Shown here piece by piece: positions 19,128 through 28,508 of a stretch of 64,000 nucleotides of DNA. Made by a program: the position numbers and the translations under genes. The first letter of the stretch is position 1. Each line of letters opens with the position of its first letter. Location of the stretch: contig JAHBSW010000007.1 in the NCBI GenBank assembly GCA_019638935.1, positions 21,756 through 85,755 on the forward strand, in the 5' to 3' direction. The stretch is from Cryobacterium sp. GTDB taxonomy: Bacteria > Actinomycetota > Actinomycetes > Actinomycetales > Microbacteriaceae. The notes under the pieces were generated by a model. That model was not told where the DNA came from. It ran no database searches and worked only from the letters and a program-made list of their open reading frames with translations.

Positions 19128-21998
19128 TCAGACCTTCAGAACCTCGCGCAGAAACTTTCCCGTGTGACTGGACTTGTGCTTGGCCACCTGCTCGGGTGTG
19201 CCCTCCGCGACGATCGTGCCACCACCGGACCCGCCCTCGGGGCCGAGATCGACTATCCAGTCGGCCGACTTGATGACGTCGAGGTTGTGCTCGATGACGA
19301 CCACCGTATTGCCCTTGTCGACGAGGCCGTTCAGCACGAGCAGCAGCTTGCGCACGTCCTCGAAGTGAAGTCCCGTCGTCGGCTCGTCCAGCACGTAGAT
19401 GCTCCGCCCCATCGAGCGGCGCTGAAGCTCGGTCGCGAGCTTGACGCGCTGCGCCTCGCCGCCGGAGAGCGTCGTCGCGCTCTGGCCGAGACGCACGTAG
19501 CCGAGCCCGACCTCCTCGAGCGTCTTGAGGTAGCGGTGAATCGCCGTGATGGCCTCGAAGAACTCGGCGGCCTCGCTGATGGGCATGTCGAGCACCTCGG
19601 CGATGTTCTTGCCCTTGTAGTGCACCGCGAGCGTGTCGCGGTTGTACCGCGCGCCATTGCACACCTCGCAGACGACGTAGACGTCGGGCAGGAAGTTCAT
19701 CTCGATCGTGATCGTGCCGTCGCCCGAGCAGTTCTCGCAGCGACCGCCCTTGACGTTGAAGCTGAACCGGCCCGGCAGATAGCCCCGCGCCTTCGCCTCC
19801 GCGGTCTCCGAGAAGAGAGTGCGGATGCGGTCGAAGACACCCGTGTAGGTCGCCGGGTTCGAGCGCGGCGTGCGCCCGATGGGGGCCTGATCGACGTGCA
19901 CGACTTTGTCGAGGTTGTCGAGTCCCGTGAGGCGCGTGTGACGCCCGGGTATCTGACGCGCGCCATTGAGCTGATTGGCGAGCGAGCGATAGAGGATGTC
20001 GTTGACGAGGGACGATTTGCCCGAACCGCTCACTCCCGTCACGCAGACGAAGGTGCCGAGCGGAAATCCGGCGGAGACATCCTTGAGGTTGTTGGCGCGC
20101 GCCCCCTCGACTCGCAGGATGCGATCGGGGTCGATGGCTCGGCGACGCTCGGGCACCTCGATCTCCCTGCGGCCGGAGAGGTAGTCACCCGTGATCGAGC
20201 GCTTGTTCTTCAGCAGGGTGCCGTAGCTGCCCGAGTGCACGACCTTTCCTCCGTGCTCCCCCGCTCCGGGGCCGATGTCCACGAGCCAGTCCGCGGTGCG
20301 AATGGTGTCTTCGTCGTGCTCGACCACAATGAGGGTGTTGCCGAGATTCCGCAGTTTCACGAGAGTCTCGATGAGACGGCGGTTGTCGCGCTGGTGCAGG
20401 CCGATACTCGGCTCATCGAGCACATAGAGCACGCCCGTCAGCCCCGAGCCGATCTGCGTGGCCAGACGGATGCGTTGCGCCTCGCCACCCGAGAGCGTTC
20501 CCGCCGCTCGTGCGAGGCTCAGATAGCCGAGCCCGACCTCGAGCAGAAACTCCAGCCTGGCTCGGATCTCGCGGAGCACGGCGGCGGCGATCGCGCTGTC
20601 GCGATCGTCCAGGTTGAGGGCGTTGACGAAGCCGAAGGAGTCCTCGAGGCTCAGATCGGAGACATCGGCGATGCTCTGCCCGCCAACCGTGACGGCGAGC
20701 ACCTCGGGTTTGAGCCGCTTTCCGTTGCACACCCCGCAGGGGATCTCACGAAGATAGTTGGCCCAGCGCTGCCGCATGGCATCCGATTCGGACTCGTGAT
20801 ACTTGCGCTCGATGTAGGGCAGCACGCCCTCGAAGCCGCTCGAGTACTTCACTTCGCGGCCGAAGCGGTTCTTGTATCGCACCTGGACCTTGAAATCGTT
20901 GCCCCGGAGAATCGCCTCCTGAACGTTCTCGCCGAGTTCCGACCACGGTGTGTCGAGCGAGAAGTCGAGATCGCTCGCCAAGCCCTCCAACAGGCGCTGA
21001 AAGTATCCGTAGAGCTGCTTTCCACCCTGCATCCAGGGCAGGATGACTCCCTCGGAGAGACTCAGGGACGGGTCGCCGAGCAACAGCTCCGCATCCACGG
21101 ACATCTTCGTGCCGAGACCGGAGCACTCGGGGCACGCGCCGAAAGGGGCGTTGAAGGAGAAGGTGCGCGGTTCGATCTCGGTGAGTTGAACCGGGTGGCC
21201 GTTGGGGCAGGAGAGCTTCTCGGAGTAGTTGCGCCACGCCGCCGGGCCGACCTCGTCGACGAAGTTGATGGCGACGGTGCCATCCGTGAGCCTCAACGCC
21301 GTTTCCAGGGAATCAGTCAGTCGCCCCAGAATGTCGTCGGCGGCGACGAGTCGGTCGACGATGACAGAGATGTCGTGTTTCAGCTGTTTCTTGAGCGTCG
21401 GCGGGTCGGTCAGCTGCACCGCCTCGCCGTCGACGAGCGCGCGCGAGTAGCCGCTCGCCGAGAGCTCCTTGAAGAGGTCGACGAACTCGCCCTTCTTCTG
21501 GACCACGACGGGGCTCACCACCTGATAGCGCGTACCGGGCTCGAGCTCCATGAGCTGGTCGGCGATCTGCTGCACGGTCTGGCGCTCGATGCGCTCGCCG
21601 CACTCGGCGCAGTGCGGAACTCCGATGCGAGCCCACAGCAGGCGCATGTAGTCGTGGATCTCGGTGATCGTGCCCACCGTTGAACGGGGGTTGCGGTTGG
21701 TCGACTTCTGGTCGATCGAGACCGCGGGGCTCAGCCCCTCGATGAAGTCGACGTCGGGTCGGTCGACCTGTCCGAGGAACTGACGCGCGTACGCGGACAA
21801 CGACTCGACGTACCGTCGTTGGCCCTCGGCGAAGATCGTGTCAAACGCGAGACTCGACTTGCCCGACCCCGAGAGTCCGGTGAACACGACGAGAGAGTCA
21901 CGCGGAATCTCGAGGTCGACGTTCTTGAGATTGTGCACGCGGGCGCCGCGCACGGCCAAGTGGGCGCCTTCTACCGGGGTGATACTCACTTGATCCAT
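19128..21998 (-). CDS. uvrA: Excinuclease ABC subunit A
   Basis: UvrA is the damage-sensing ABC-type ATPase dimer that loads UvrB. The 956-residue product has two nucleotide-binding domains: Walker [10 protein letters not shown] (41-49) and GVSGSGKSS in the second half, each with an LSGGEAQR signature. CxxC zinc modules are present ([21 protein letters not shown] with CEVCNGAR). The ATG at 21998 has GGAGA only 1-2 bases upstream. The GTG at 21989 (SITPVEG follows) lies 9 bases after the same sequence and may be the true start. A LexA-like site lies 36-51 bases upstream. Confidence 0.97.
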   Translation of the reverse strand: MDQVSITPVEGAHLAVRGARVHNLKNVDLEIPRDSLVVFTGLSGSGKSSLAFDTIFAEGQRRYVESLSAYARQFLGQVDRPDVDFIEGLSPAVSIDQKSTNRNPRSTVGTITEIHDYMRLLWARIGVPHCAECGERIERQTVQQIADQLMELEPGTRYQVVSPVVVQKKGEFVDLFKELSASGYSRALVDGEAVQLTDPPTLKKQLKHDISVIVDRLVAADDILGRLTDSLETALRLTDGTVAINFVDEVGPAAWRNYSEKLSCPNGHPVQLTEIEPRTFSFNAPFGACPECSGLGTKMSVDAELLLGDPSLSLSEGVILPWMQGGKQLYGYFQRLLEGLASDLDFSLDTPWSELGENVQEAILRGNDFKVQVRYKNRFGREVKYSSGFEGVLPYIERKYHESESDAMRQRWANYLREIPCGVCNGKRLKPEVLAVTVGGQSIADVSDLSLEDSFGFVNALNLDDRDSAIAAAVLREIRARLEFLLEVGLGYLSLARAAGTLSGGEAQRIRLATQIGSGLTGVLYVLDEPSIGLHQRDNRRLIETLVKLRNLGNTLIVVEHDEDTIRTADWLVDIGPGAGEHGGKVVHSGSYGTLLKNKRSITGDYLSGRREIEVPERRRAIDPDRILRVEGARANNLKDVSAGFPLGTFVCVTGVSGSGKSSLVNDILYRSLANQLNGARQIPGRHTRLTGLDNLDKVVHVDQAPIGRTPRSNPATYTGVFDRIRTLFSETAEAKARGYLPGRFSFNVKGGRCENCSGDGTITIEMNFLPDVYVVCEVCNGARYNRDTLAVHYKGKNIAEVLDMPISEAAEFFEAITAIHRYLKTLEEVGLGYVRLGQSATTLSGGEAQRVKLATELQRRSMGRSIYVLDEPTTGLHFEDVRKLLLVLNGLVDKGNTVVVIEHNLDVIKSADWIVDLGPEGGSGGGTIVAEGTPEQVAKHKSSHTGKFLREVLKV

Positions 21999-22033
21999 TC
22001 TCCGCCATTGTGATCTGCTCGAAACTCATCCAT

Positions 22034-22049
22034 TCGAATGAATGTTCTA
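22034..22049 (-). promoter_or_regulatory. LexA-like SOS box upstream of uvrA
   Basis: On the minus strand the site reads TAGAACATTCATTCGA. Compared with the actinobacterial SOS box TCGAAC-N4-GTTCGA, 10 of the 12 specified bases match; the mismatches are at positions 2 and 11. It lies 36-51 bases upstream of the uvrA start, inside the short uvrB-uvrA gap, a sensible position for LexA control of uvrA-uvrC. This is a sequence match only. Confidence 0.6.
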
Positions 22050-22095
22050 ATCTTAGTGGACGGCGAAAACCAGCGCGAGATTTCGCAGTGCCGCG

Positions 22096-24159
22096 TCACG
22101 CGTGTCCCGCAGCCTCCATCTGCCGCAGATCCTTCTTGAGCTCGGCGACCTCATCGCGCAGCCGCGCCGCAAGCTCGAACTTCAGCTCCCCGGCAGCCTG
22201 CAGCATCTGCTCGTTGAGGTCGCGAATGATCGCCTCGAGATCGTTGGCCCCGCTCGCCGCGATGCCCGTGCGACTCAGTGCCGGCGTGGGCGCGCGCTTC
22301 GACCCCGTGCGGTCGGCGAGCAGCTTCTCGGTGTCGGCGTCCTCGCGTGCGAGCACGTCGGTGATGTCGGCGATCTTCTTGCGCAGCGGGGTCGGGTCGA
22401 TGCCGTGCTCGGTGTTGTAGGCGACCTGCTTCTCGCGTCGACGCGTGGTCTCGTCGATCGCCTGCTTCATCGAATCGGTGAGCGTATCCGCATACATGTG
22501 CACCTCACCCGAAACGTTGCGAGCTGCGCGGCCGATCGTCTGGATGAGCGACGTCGACGACCGCAGGAAGCCCTCCTTGTCGGCATCCAGAATCGACACC
22601 AGTGACACCTCGGGCAGGTCAAGTCCCTCACGCAGCAGGTTGATTCCGACGAGCACATCGAACACGCCCTGGCGAAGCTCGGTCAGCAGCTCGACACGGC
22701 GCAGCGTGTCGACATCGGAGTGCAGGTAGCGCACGCGAATGCCCGACTCCGTGAAGTAGTCGGTGAGCTCTTCCGCCATCTTCTTGGTCAGCGTCGTCAC
22801 GAGAACGCGTTCGTCGCGCTCGGCACGCAGGCGGATCTCTTCGAGCAGGTCATCGATCTGACCCTTGCTGGGCTTGACGACGATCTTCGGATCGACGAGA
22901 CCGGTGGGCCGGATGACCTGCTCGACGATGCTGTCGGTGATGCCGAGCTCGTACTTGCCCGGCGTGGCCGAGAGGTAGACCTTCTGTCCCGTTCGCTCCA
23001 GGAACTCGGTCCACGTCAGCGGGCGGTTGTCGAGCGCACTCGGCAGCCGGAAGCCGTGCTCGACGAGTGTGCGCTTGCGGCTCGCGTCGCCCTCATACAT
23101 CGCGCCGATCTGCGGCACGGTGACATGCGACTCGTCGATGACGACGAGGAAGTCCTCGGGAAAGTAGTCGAGCAGACAGTTAGGGGGCTCCCCCGCTTCG
23201 CGGCCATCGATGTGGCGGGAGTAGTTCTCGATGCCGCTGCAGAAGCCGATCTGCTCCATCATCTCGAGGTCGAAGGTCGTGCGCATCCGAAGCCGCTGAG
23301 CCTCGAGCAGCTTGCCCTGCCTGTCGAGCTCCTTGAGGCGCAGGTCGAGCTCCTCGCGAATGGTTCCGATCGCGCGATGCATCGTCGCGGGACTCGCCGC
23401 GTAGTGAGTCGCGGGGAACACGCTCACCGCTTCCATCGCCGAGATCACATCGCCGGTGAGCGGATGCAGCGAGTACAGCGCCTCGATCTCGTCACCGAAC
23501 ATCTCGATACGAAGCGCGTGCTCCTCGTAGACCGGGATGATCTCGATCGTGTCGCCGCGCACGCGGAACTTGCCCCGCGAGAAATCGATGTCGTTGCGGT
23601 CGTACTGCATGCCCACGAACTTGCGGATGAGCTGCTCGCGCGAGATGCGCTGGCCCACCTGCAGCGCGACCATCGCCTCCAAGTACTCCTCCGCTGCGCC
23701 AAGACCGTAGATGCACGACACCGTCGAGACGACGACGACGTCGCGACGACTCAGGAGCGAGTTCGTCGTGGAGTGGCGCAGTCGTTCGACTTCGGCATTG
23801 ATCGAGCTGTCCTTCTCGATGAAGGTGTCTGTCTGCGGCACGTAGGCTTCAGGCTGGTAATAGTCGTAGTACGAGACGAAGTACTCGACCGCGTTGTTGG
23901 GCATGAGCTCGCGGAACTCGTTCGCCAGTTGGGCGGCAAGGGTCTTGTTGTGCGACAGCACGAGAGTGGGACGCTGCACCTGCTCGATGAGCCAGGCGGT
24001 GGTCGCGGACTTGCCGGTGCCCGTGGCGCCCAGCAGCACGACATCCGTCTCGCCCGCATTGATCCGCGCCGTCAGTTCGGCGATCGCCGCGGGCTGATCG
24101 CCGCTGGGTACGTAGTCACTGACGACCTCGAACGGCCGCACGGCGCGAGTGACTTCCAT
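22096..24159 (-). CDS. uvrB: Excinuclease ABC subunit B
   Basis: UvrB is the helicase-like damage-verification subunit of nucleotide excision repair. The 687-residue product has the P-loop [10 protein letters not shown] (42-51), the beta-hairpin region ([20 protein letters not shown]), DEAD-like VVIDESHV, helicase motif VI (QTIGRAARN) and a C-terminal UVR domain ([18 protein letters not shown]) that binds UvrC. It follows coaE by 52 bases and is separated from uvrA by ~97 bases carrying the LexA-like site. Confidence 0.97.
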   Translation of the reverse strand: MEVTRAVRPFEVVSDYVPSGDQPAAIAELTARINAGETDVVLLGATGTGKSATTAWLIEQVQRPTLVLSHNKTLAAQLANEFRELMPNNAVEYFVSYYDYYQPEAYVPQTDTFIEKDSSINAEVERLRHSTTNSLLSRRDVVVVSTVSCIYGLGAAEEYLEAMVALQVGQRISREQLIRKFVGMQYDRNDIDFSRGKFRVRGDTIEIIPVYEEHALRIEMFGDEIEALYSLHPLTGDVISAMEAVSVFPATHYAASPATMHRAIGTIREELDLRLKELDRQGKLLEAQRLRMRTTFDLEMMEQIGFCSGIENYSRHIDGREAGEPPNCLLDYFPEDFLVVIDESHVTVPQIGAMYEGDASRKRTLVEHGFRLPSALDNRPLTWTEFLERTGQKVYLSATPGKYELGITDSIVEQVIRPTGLVDPKIVVKPSKGQIDDLLEEIRLRAERDERVLVTTLTKKMAEELTDYFTESGIRVRYLHSDVDTLRRVELLTELRQGVFDVLVGINLLREGLDLPEVSLVSILDADKEGFLRSSTSLIQTIGRAARNVSGEVHMYADTLTDSMKQAIDETTRRREKQVAYNTEHGIDPTPLRKKIADITDVLAREDADTEKLLADRTGSKRAPTPALSRTGIAASGANDLEAIIRDLNEQMLQAAGELKFELAARLRDEVAELKKDLRQMEAAGHA

Positions 24160-24211
24160 CAGGCAAGCTTATTCAGCGCCACTGACAGTGCGCTGGCCGC
24201 CTGAGCCGGTA

Positions 24212-24853
24212 CTACATCGCTCGAGCGCTCGCCCCTCGCCCCCGCCGAGCCTGGACCGACCGCCACAGCTGGTCGGTCTGATTGATCGTGTCGTCGATCG
24301 ATGCCTCCGAGTCGATCACGACATCGGCGATGGCGAGCCGTTCGGCGTCGTCTGCCTGGGAGTTGACTCGATGCACCGCCTCTTCGCGAGTGAGACCCCG
24401 AAGAGAGACCATGCGCTCGATGCGCGTCGCAACACTGGCCTGGACGACGACGATGAGGTCGAAATCGTAGACCTCGTGAATCCGCGCCTCGACGAGCAGC
24501 GGCACGTCGTAGACCACGACGGCATCGGGGTCAGCCTCGCCGGCCTCCTCCATCAGTCGCTTCGCGAGCTGCTTCACGGCGGGGTGGGTGATCGCGTTGA
24601 GCGCTTCGCGCCGGTCGGGATCCTCGAAGATGATCGCGCCGAGAGCGGTCCGGTTGAGACTGCCGTCGTCGTTGATGACCTCCGGTCCGAAGTGCTCGGC
24701 AATCGCGGCGAGAGTGGGCGTTCCGGGTTCAACCACGCGTCGCGCGAGGTCGTCCGCATCGATGTGAACGGCTCCGAGCTCCGCGAGCCGCGAGGCCACC
24801 ACCGATTTGCCCGACGCAATGCCCCCCGTCACGGCGATCAGATACATGCACAC
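24212..24853 (-). CDS. coaE: Dephospho-CoA kinase
   Basis: The enzyme catalyses the last step of coenzyme A synthesis, phosphorylating the 3'-OH of dephospho-CoA. The 213-residue product has the P-loop GGIASGKS (10-17), the HIDADDLARRVVEPG substrate segment and the lid ITHPAVKQL. Two starts are possible: ATG at 24853, or ATG at 24847 (MYLIAVTGG), which matches the usual family N-terminus better; neither has a strong ribosome-binding site. CoaE next to rpsA and uvrB is common in actinobacteria; here DUF4126 lies between coaE and rpsA on the opposite strand. Confidence 0.94.
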   Translation of the reverse strand: MCMYLIAVTGGIASGKSVVASRLAELGAVHIDADDLARRVVEPGTPTLAAIAEHFGPEVINDDGSLNRTALGAIIFEDPDRREALNAITHPAVKQLAKRLMEEAGEADPDAVVVYDVPLLVEARIHEVYDFDLIVVVQASVATRIERMVSLRGLTREEAVHRVNSQADDAERLAIADVVIDSEASIDDTINQTDQLWRSVQARRGRGASARAM

Positions 24854-24896
24854 ATGCTAGCTTGACAGCACCTCAGGAGACAGAAAGAAGTCACGG

Positions 24897-25487
24897 ATGC
24901 TCGAGCTCCTCACCGGCGCCGGTCTCGCGCTGTCCGCAGGCCTCAACGCCTACATCCCGCTGCTCATCGTGGGTCTGACCAGTCGATTCACCGGCCTGCT
25001 CGACCTGCCCGCGGCATGGGAGTGGCTCGCGAACGACTGGGTGCTCGTCATCCTGGGGGTGCTGCTGATCGTTGAGCTGGTAGCCGACAAGATCCCCGTC
25101 GTCGACCACGTCAACGACGTGCTGCAGAGCGTTGTTCGCCCCGTCGCGGGCGGACTCGCTTTCGGCTCGGGCTCCACGTCCGAAACCGTCGCGGTTGCGG
25201 ATCCCGCTGCCTTCTTCGCCTCGAACCAGTGGGTGCCGATCGCCATCGGGGTCGTGCTCGCGCTCACGGTGCATGCTGGCAAGGCCGTTGCTCGCACCTC
25301 CGTCAACGCCGCGACCCTGGGCGTCGCGACTCCTCTCGTCAGCACGGCCGAGGATGTCGGCAGCGTCGGCCTCTCCTTCGCCGCGATAATCGTGCCCGTC
25401 CTCGTCGTGCTGGCGCTCGTCGCGCTCATAGCGGGCGGCGTGTGGTTGATACGTCGACGGCGACGACGCACGACGCCCACGACCTAG
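24897..25487 (+). CDS. DUF4126 domain membrane protein
   Basis: This 196-residue protein of unknown function has about four hydrophobic segments (near 5-30, 47-66, 117-135 and 158-187) and a strongly basic C-terminal tail (IRRRRRRTTP) that probably stays in the cytoplasm. GLALSAGLNAYIPLL and the VELVADKIPVVDHVND segment are typical of the DUF4126 family. It is the only plus-strand gene between pgl and the thioesterase, divergent from coaE and convergent with rpsA. AGAAAG lies ~10 bases before the ATG. The family call is fairly firm; the function is not known. Confidence 0.8.
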   Translation: MLELLTGAGLALSAGLNAYIPLLIVGLTSRFTGLLDLPAAWEWLANDWVLVILGVLLIVELVADKIPVVDHVNDVLQSVVRPVAGGLAFGSGSTSETVAVADPAAFFASNQWVPIAIGVVLALTVHAGKAVARTSVNAATLGVATPLVSTAEDVGSVGLSFAAIIVPVLVVLALVALIAGGVWLIRRRRRRTTPTT

Positions 25488-25505
25488 AGAATCACCGCCC
25501 ACAAC

Positions 25506-25541
25506 AGTGAAGCGGCGGGCCCGCAGGCCCACCGCTTCACT
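25506..25541. terminator. Bidirectional hairpin terminator between DUF4126 and rpsA
   Basis: The arms AGTGAAGCGGCGGGCC (25506-25521) and GGCCCACCGCTTCACT (25526-25541) pair over 16 positions with one mismatch (C-A on the plus RNA, U-G wobble on the minus RNA) and a 4-base loop. It sits between the convergent stops at 25487 and 25556. No long T-tract follows, as is usual for actinobacterial terminators. Confidence 0.8.
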
Positions 25542-25555
25542 GACAGCGTTCGAGA

Positions 25556-27004
25556 CTAGTTGCTGCTCGAGAGCTTCTCGCGAAGCGCGGCAAGAGCCTC
25601 GTCGTCGGCGAGGGTTCCCGCTGACTCCGAGTCGCTCGAGAACGAGGCCGCGTCGCCCGCGGGAGCGTCGTCGAGACCGAGCTCGGCCGCAGCGGCGACC
25701 TGCTTCTTGTGAGCCTCCCAGCGAGCCTGGGCGGCAGCGTATTCCAGCTCCCACTTCTCGCGCTGAGCCTCGAATCCCTCGCGCCACTCGTTGGTCTCGG
25801 GGTCGAAGCCCTCGGGGTACTTGTAGTTGCCCGCCTCGTCGTACTCGGTGAGCATGCCGTAGAGGGCGGGGTCGAACTCGGTGCCCTCAGGGTCGACGCC
25901 CTCGTTGGCCTGCTTAAGGCTCAGCGAGATGCGGCGGCGCTCGAGGTCGATGTCGATGACCTTGACGAAGACCTCGTCGCCCACCGATACGACCTGCTCG
26001 GCGAGCTCCACGTGCTTGCCGGAGAGCTCGGAGATGTGCACGAGGCCCTCGATGCCGTCGGCGACGCGAACGAACGCACCGAACGGAACGAGCTTGGTGA
26101 CCTTGCCGGGGGCAACCTGACCGATGGCGTGGGTGCGAGCGAAGAGCTGCCAGGGGTCTTCCTGGGTCGCCTTGAGCGAGAGCGAAACACGCTCGCGGTC
26201 GAGGTCCACTTCGAGAATTTCGACGGTGACCTCCTGGCCGACCTCGACGACCTCGCTGGCGTGCTCGATGTGCTTCCAGCTGAGCTCGGAGACGTGGACG
26301 AGGCCGTCCACACCGCCGAGGTCGACGAACGCTCCGAAGTTGACGATCGACGAGACGACGCCCTTGCGAACCTGGCCCTTGGCGAGGTTGCCGAGGAACG
26401 AGCTGCGGCTTTCGCTCTGGGTCTGCTCGAGGAGGGCACGGCGCGACAGAACGACGTTGTTGCGGTTCTTGTCGAGCTCGAGGATCTTGGCCTCGATCTC
26501 CTGCCCGAGGTAGGGGGTGAGGTCACGCACACGGCGAAGCTCGATGAGCGAGGCCGGCAGGAAGCCGCGAAGACCGATGTCGACGATGAGGCCGCCCTTG
26601 ACGACCTCGATGACCGTACCGGTCACGACGCCATCGCTGTCCTTGATCTTCTCGACGTCGCCCCATGCGCGCTCGTACTGCGCGCGCTTCTTCGACAGGA
26701 TGAGGCGACCCTCTTTGTCCTCTTTCTGGAGCACAAGCGCCTCAACGCTGTCTCCAACCTGAACGACCTCGGTGGGGTCCACGTCGTGCTTGATGGAAAG
26801 TTCACGGGAAGGGATGACACCCTCGGTCTTGTAGCCGACGTCGAGCAGAACTTCGTCTCGATCGATCTTGACGACGGTGCCTTCGATGAGGTCTCCGTCG
26901 TTGAAAAACTTCAGTGTCTCTTCGACCGCGGCCAGAAAATCTTCAGCGGATCCGATGTCATTGACGGCGATCTGCTTGGGCGCCTTGGTCGTTACGGTTG
27001 TCAT
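25556..27004 (-). CDS. rpsA: 30S ribosomal protein S1
   Basis: S1 binds mRNA at the 30S platform and helps initiation. The 482-residue product has four S1 RNA-binding domains; the third and fourth show the canonical NFGAFVDLGGVDGLVHVSEL and PFGAFVRVADGIEGLVHISE patterns. An acidic/Ala-rich C-terminal tail follows (after ~residue 390). The four-domain form is normal for actinobacteria, compared with six domains in E. coli. The ATG at 27004 lies downstream of a ~140-base gap containing a strong palindrome. Confidence 0.96.
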   Translation of the reverse strand: MTTVTTKAPKQIAVNDIGSAEDFLAAVEETLKFFNDGDLIEGTVVKIDRDEVLLDVGYKTEGVIPSRELSIKHDVDPTEVVQVGDSVEALVLQKEDKEGRLILSKKRAQYERAWGDVEKIKDSDGVVTGTVIEVVKGGLIVDIGLRGFLPASLIELRRVRDLTPYLGQEIEAKILELDKNRNNVVLSRRALLEQTQSESRSSFLGNLAKGQVRKGVVSSIVNFGAFVDLGGVDGLVHVSELSWKHIEHASEVVEVGQEVTVEILEVDLDRERVSLSLKATQEDPWQLFARTHAIGQVAPGKVTKLVPFGAFVRVADGIEGLVHISELSGKHVELAEQVVSVGDEVFVKVIDIDLERRRISLSLKQANEGVDPEGTEFDPALYGMLTEYDEAGNYKYPEGFDPETNEWREGFEAQREKWELEYAAAQARWEAHKKQVAAAAELGLDDAPAGDAASFSSDSESAGTLADDEALAALREKLSSSN

Positions 27005-27085
27005 GTAGTTGGTGCTCCAGAATGGACATAGTTCGGGCCACGGAGAGATGATGCGGTTGTGGATTCGCCGTGGCAGGCGGATAGG

Positions 27086-27103
27086 ACGTCACAGACGTGA
27101 CGT
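27086..27103. promoter_or_regulatory. 18-base perfect palindrome upstream of rpsA
   Basis: ACGTCAC (27086-27092) and GTGACGT (27097-27103) are perfect inverted arms around AGAC. The site is ~82 bases before the rpsA start and ~43 bases after the end of the VOC gene on the same strand. It may be an operator for rpsA or a terminator hairpin of the upstream genes; no T-tract follows. The remainder of this 141-base gap shows nothing I recognise. Confidence 0.45.
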
Positions 27104-27145
27104 TCTAGCCTAGCGCGTATCCCGAGCAGCCGCCAACGGGCCTGT

Positions 27146-27550
27146 TCACTGATCCCGCGGAGAGAGCACGCAGAACTCGTTGCCCTCAGGATCGGCAAGC
27201 ACCACCCAGCTGGCGCTCGACTCGTCCTGGCCGACGTTGATGCGCGTGGCTCCGAGCGCCACGAGACGTTCGACCTCGGCGGCCTGGTCGTCATCCGCAC
27301 CGGGCGCGAGGTCGATGTGCAGGCGGTTCTTGACCGTCTTGCCCTCGGGCACCGACACGAACACGAGACCCTGCCCTCGTTCGGCGGGAGGGATGCTCTG
27401 GGCGCGTTCTTCGAGCGCGTGAGGCGGCACGAGAACGACCTCGTCCTCCGCCTCATAGACGATGCGCCAATCGAGCACCTCTGCCCACCACCGTGCTTGT
27501 GCGCCGACGTCCTTGCAGTCGACCACGACCGTGTACCAGCGAAGCGGCAT
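27146..27550 (-). CDS. VOC (glyoxalase/bleomycin-resistance) fold protein
   Basis: The 134-residue product matches the vicinal-oxygen-chelate fold family: it begins LRWYTVVVDCKDVGAQARWW and ends with the characteristic WVVLADPEGNEFCVLSP strand. His and Glu residues in RLHIDLAPG and PEGNEF could serve as metal ligands, but the substrate cannot be read from sequence. The ATG at 27550 has GAGGAG 4 bases upstream and lies one base after the stop of the TIGR01777 gene, so the two are coupled. The family is certain; the function is unknown. Confidence 0.82.
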   Translation of the reverse strand: MPLRWYTVVVDCKDVGAQARWWAEVLDWRIVYEAEDEVVLVPPHALEERAQSIPPAERGQGLVFVSVPEGKTVKNRLHIDLAPGADDDQAAEVERLVALGATRINVGQDESSASWVVLADPEGNEFCVLSPRDQ

Positions 27551-27551
27551 G

Positions 27552-28502
27552 TCACTCCTCGTTTCGAACGATGTTTCGCAGCGCGGCCTCGAGCTGCGGA
27601 TACTCGAAGATAAATCCTGCCCCTGTGAGCCGCTCGGGAACAACCCAGCGGCTCTTCAGGATGAGCTCGGTCTCGGTTCGAATCGCGATTGCGCCGAGCT
27701 CCGTCATCCACCGGAAGGCGGGAAGCCCGAACGGAATGCCGAGCACCCTCCGAATCGTGCGCATGAGGGTGCGGTTGTCGCTAGGATTCGGCGACGAGAC
27801 GTTGACGACGCCGTCGAGCTGAGGATGCTCGGCCACGAACTCGATGACGCGCAGCACGTCGTCGACGTGCACCCACGAGAACTTCTGACGCCCGCCGCGC
27901 GACCGGAACTCGTGGAAGGTTCCCGCGGCTCGGCGTGCGCGCGTGCCGAACCAGCGACCATCGAGCTGTGGCCCGCCGAGACCGAATCGGGCGAGCGCCA
28001 GCATCGGCGACAACGCGCCGCCGTCGCCCAGCACGATCGCGGTGCGAAGCGCCACACGACGGATGCCGGGCAGTTCGCCGTCGAAGAAGGCCGCCTCCCA
28101 GGCTTTCGCCACCTCGACCGAGAAGCCCAGACCCAGCTCTCCCGCTGATTCCGTCATGGCTCGATCCTCGGCGTGCCGGTAGATCGTCGCGGTCGAGGAG
28201 TTGATCCACAGTGCTGGCGGGTTCTCACACGCGCGCAGTGCGGTTCCGAGCTCGCGCGTGGTGTCGAGTCTCGATCGGAAGATCTCTGCGCGGTTTCGGG
28301 GGTTGTATCGGCAGTTGACGCTCTTGCCCGCGAGATTGATGAGCACATCGGCGCCCTCGAGCAGGTCGGTGATCGCGGCGGTCTGGCCCCACCGTGTCGG
28401 TGAGGATCGCCCGATGTGATCGACCACGTGCCCGCTTTCTCGCAAGCGTGCGGTGAAGCGGGTGCCCATGAAGCCCGAGGCACCCGCGATCACGAACCGC
28501 AT
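27552..28502 (-). CDS. TIGR01777 family NAD(P)-dependent epimerase-like protein
   Basis: The 316-residue product of the extended short-chain dehydrogenase superfamily has the Rossmann loop GASGFMG (7-13), an INLAGKSVNCRY segment typical of the TIGR01777 (YfcH-like) group and a C-terminal DUF1731-type domain ending with PERLTGAGFIFEYPQLEAAL. The substrate is unknown in this family; the plant relative has been tied to plastid division. The ATG is preceded by GGAG and lies 6 bases after the flotillin stop. Confidence 0.85.
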   Translation of the reverse strand: MRFVIAGASGFMGTRFTARLRESGHVVDHIGRSSPTRWGQTAAITDLLEGADVLINLAGKSVNCRYNPRNRAEIFRSRLDTTRELGTALRACENPPALWINSSTATIYRHAEDRAMTESAGELGLGFSVEVAKAWEAAFFDGELPGIRRVALRTAIVLGDGGALSPMLALARFGLGGPQLDGRWFGTRARRAAGTFHEFRSRGGRQKFSWVHVDDVLRVIEFVAEHPQLDGVVNVSSPNPSDNRTLMRTIRRVLGIPFGLPAFRWMTELGAIAIRTETELILKSRWVVPERLTGAGFIFEYPQLEAALRNIVRNEE

Positions 28503-28508
28503 CGCCCG

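Noticed and set aside
19116-21683. A very long plus-strand open frame (855 codons) opposite uvrA
   Set aside because: It is the antisense shadow of uvrA in high-GC DNA; the translation is His/Arg/Asp/Glu-rich, has no recognisable motif, and uvrA is certain.
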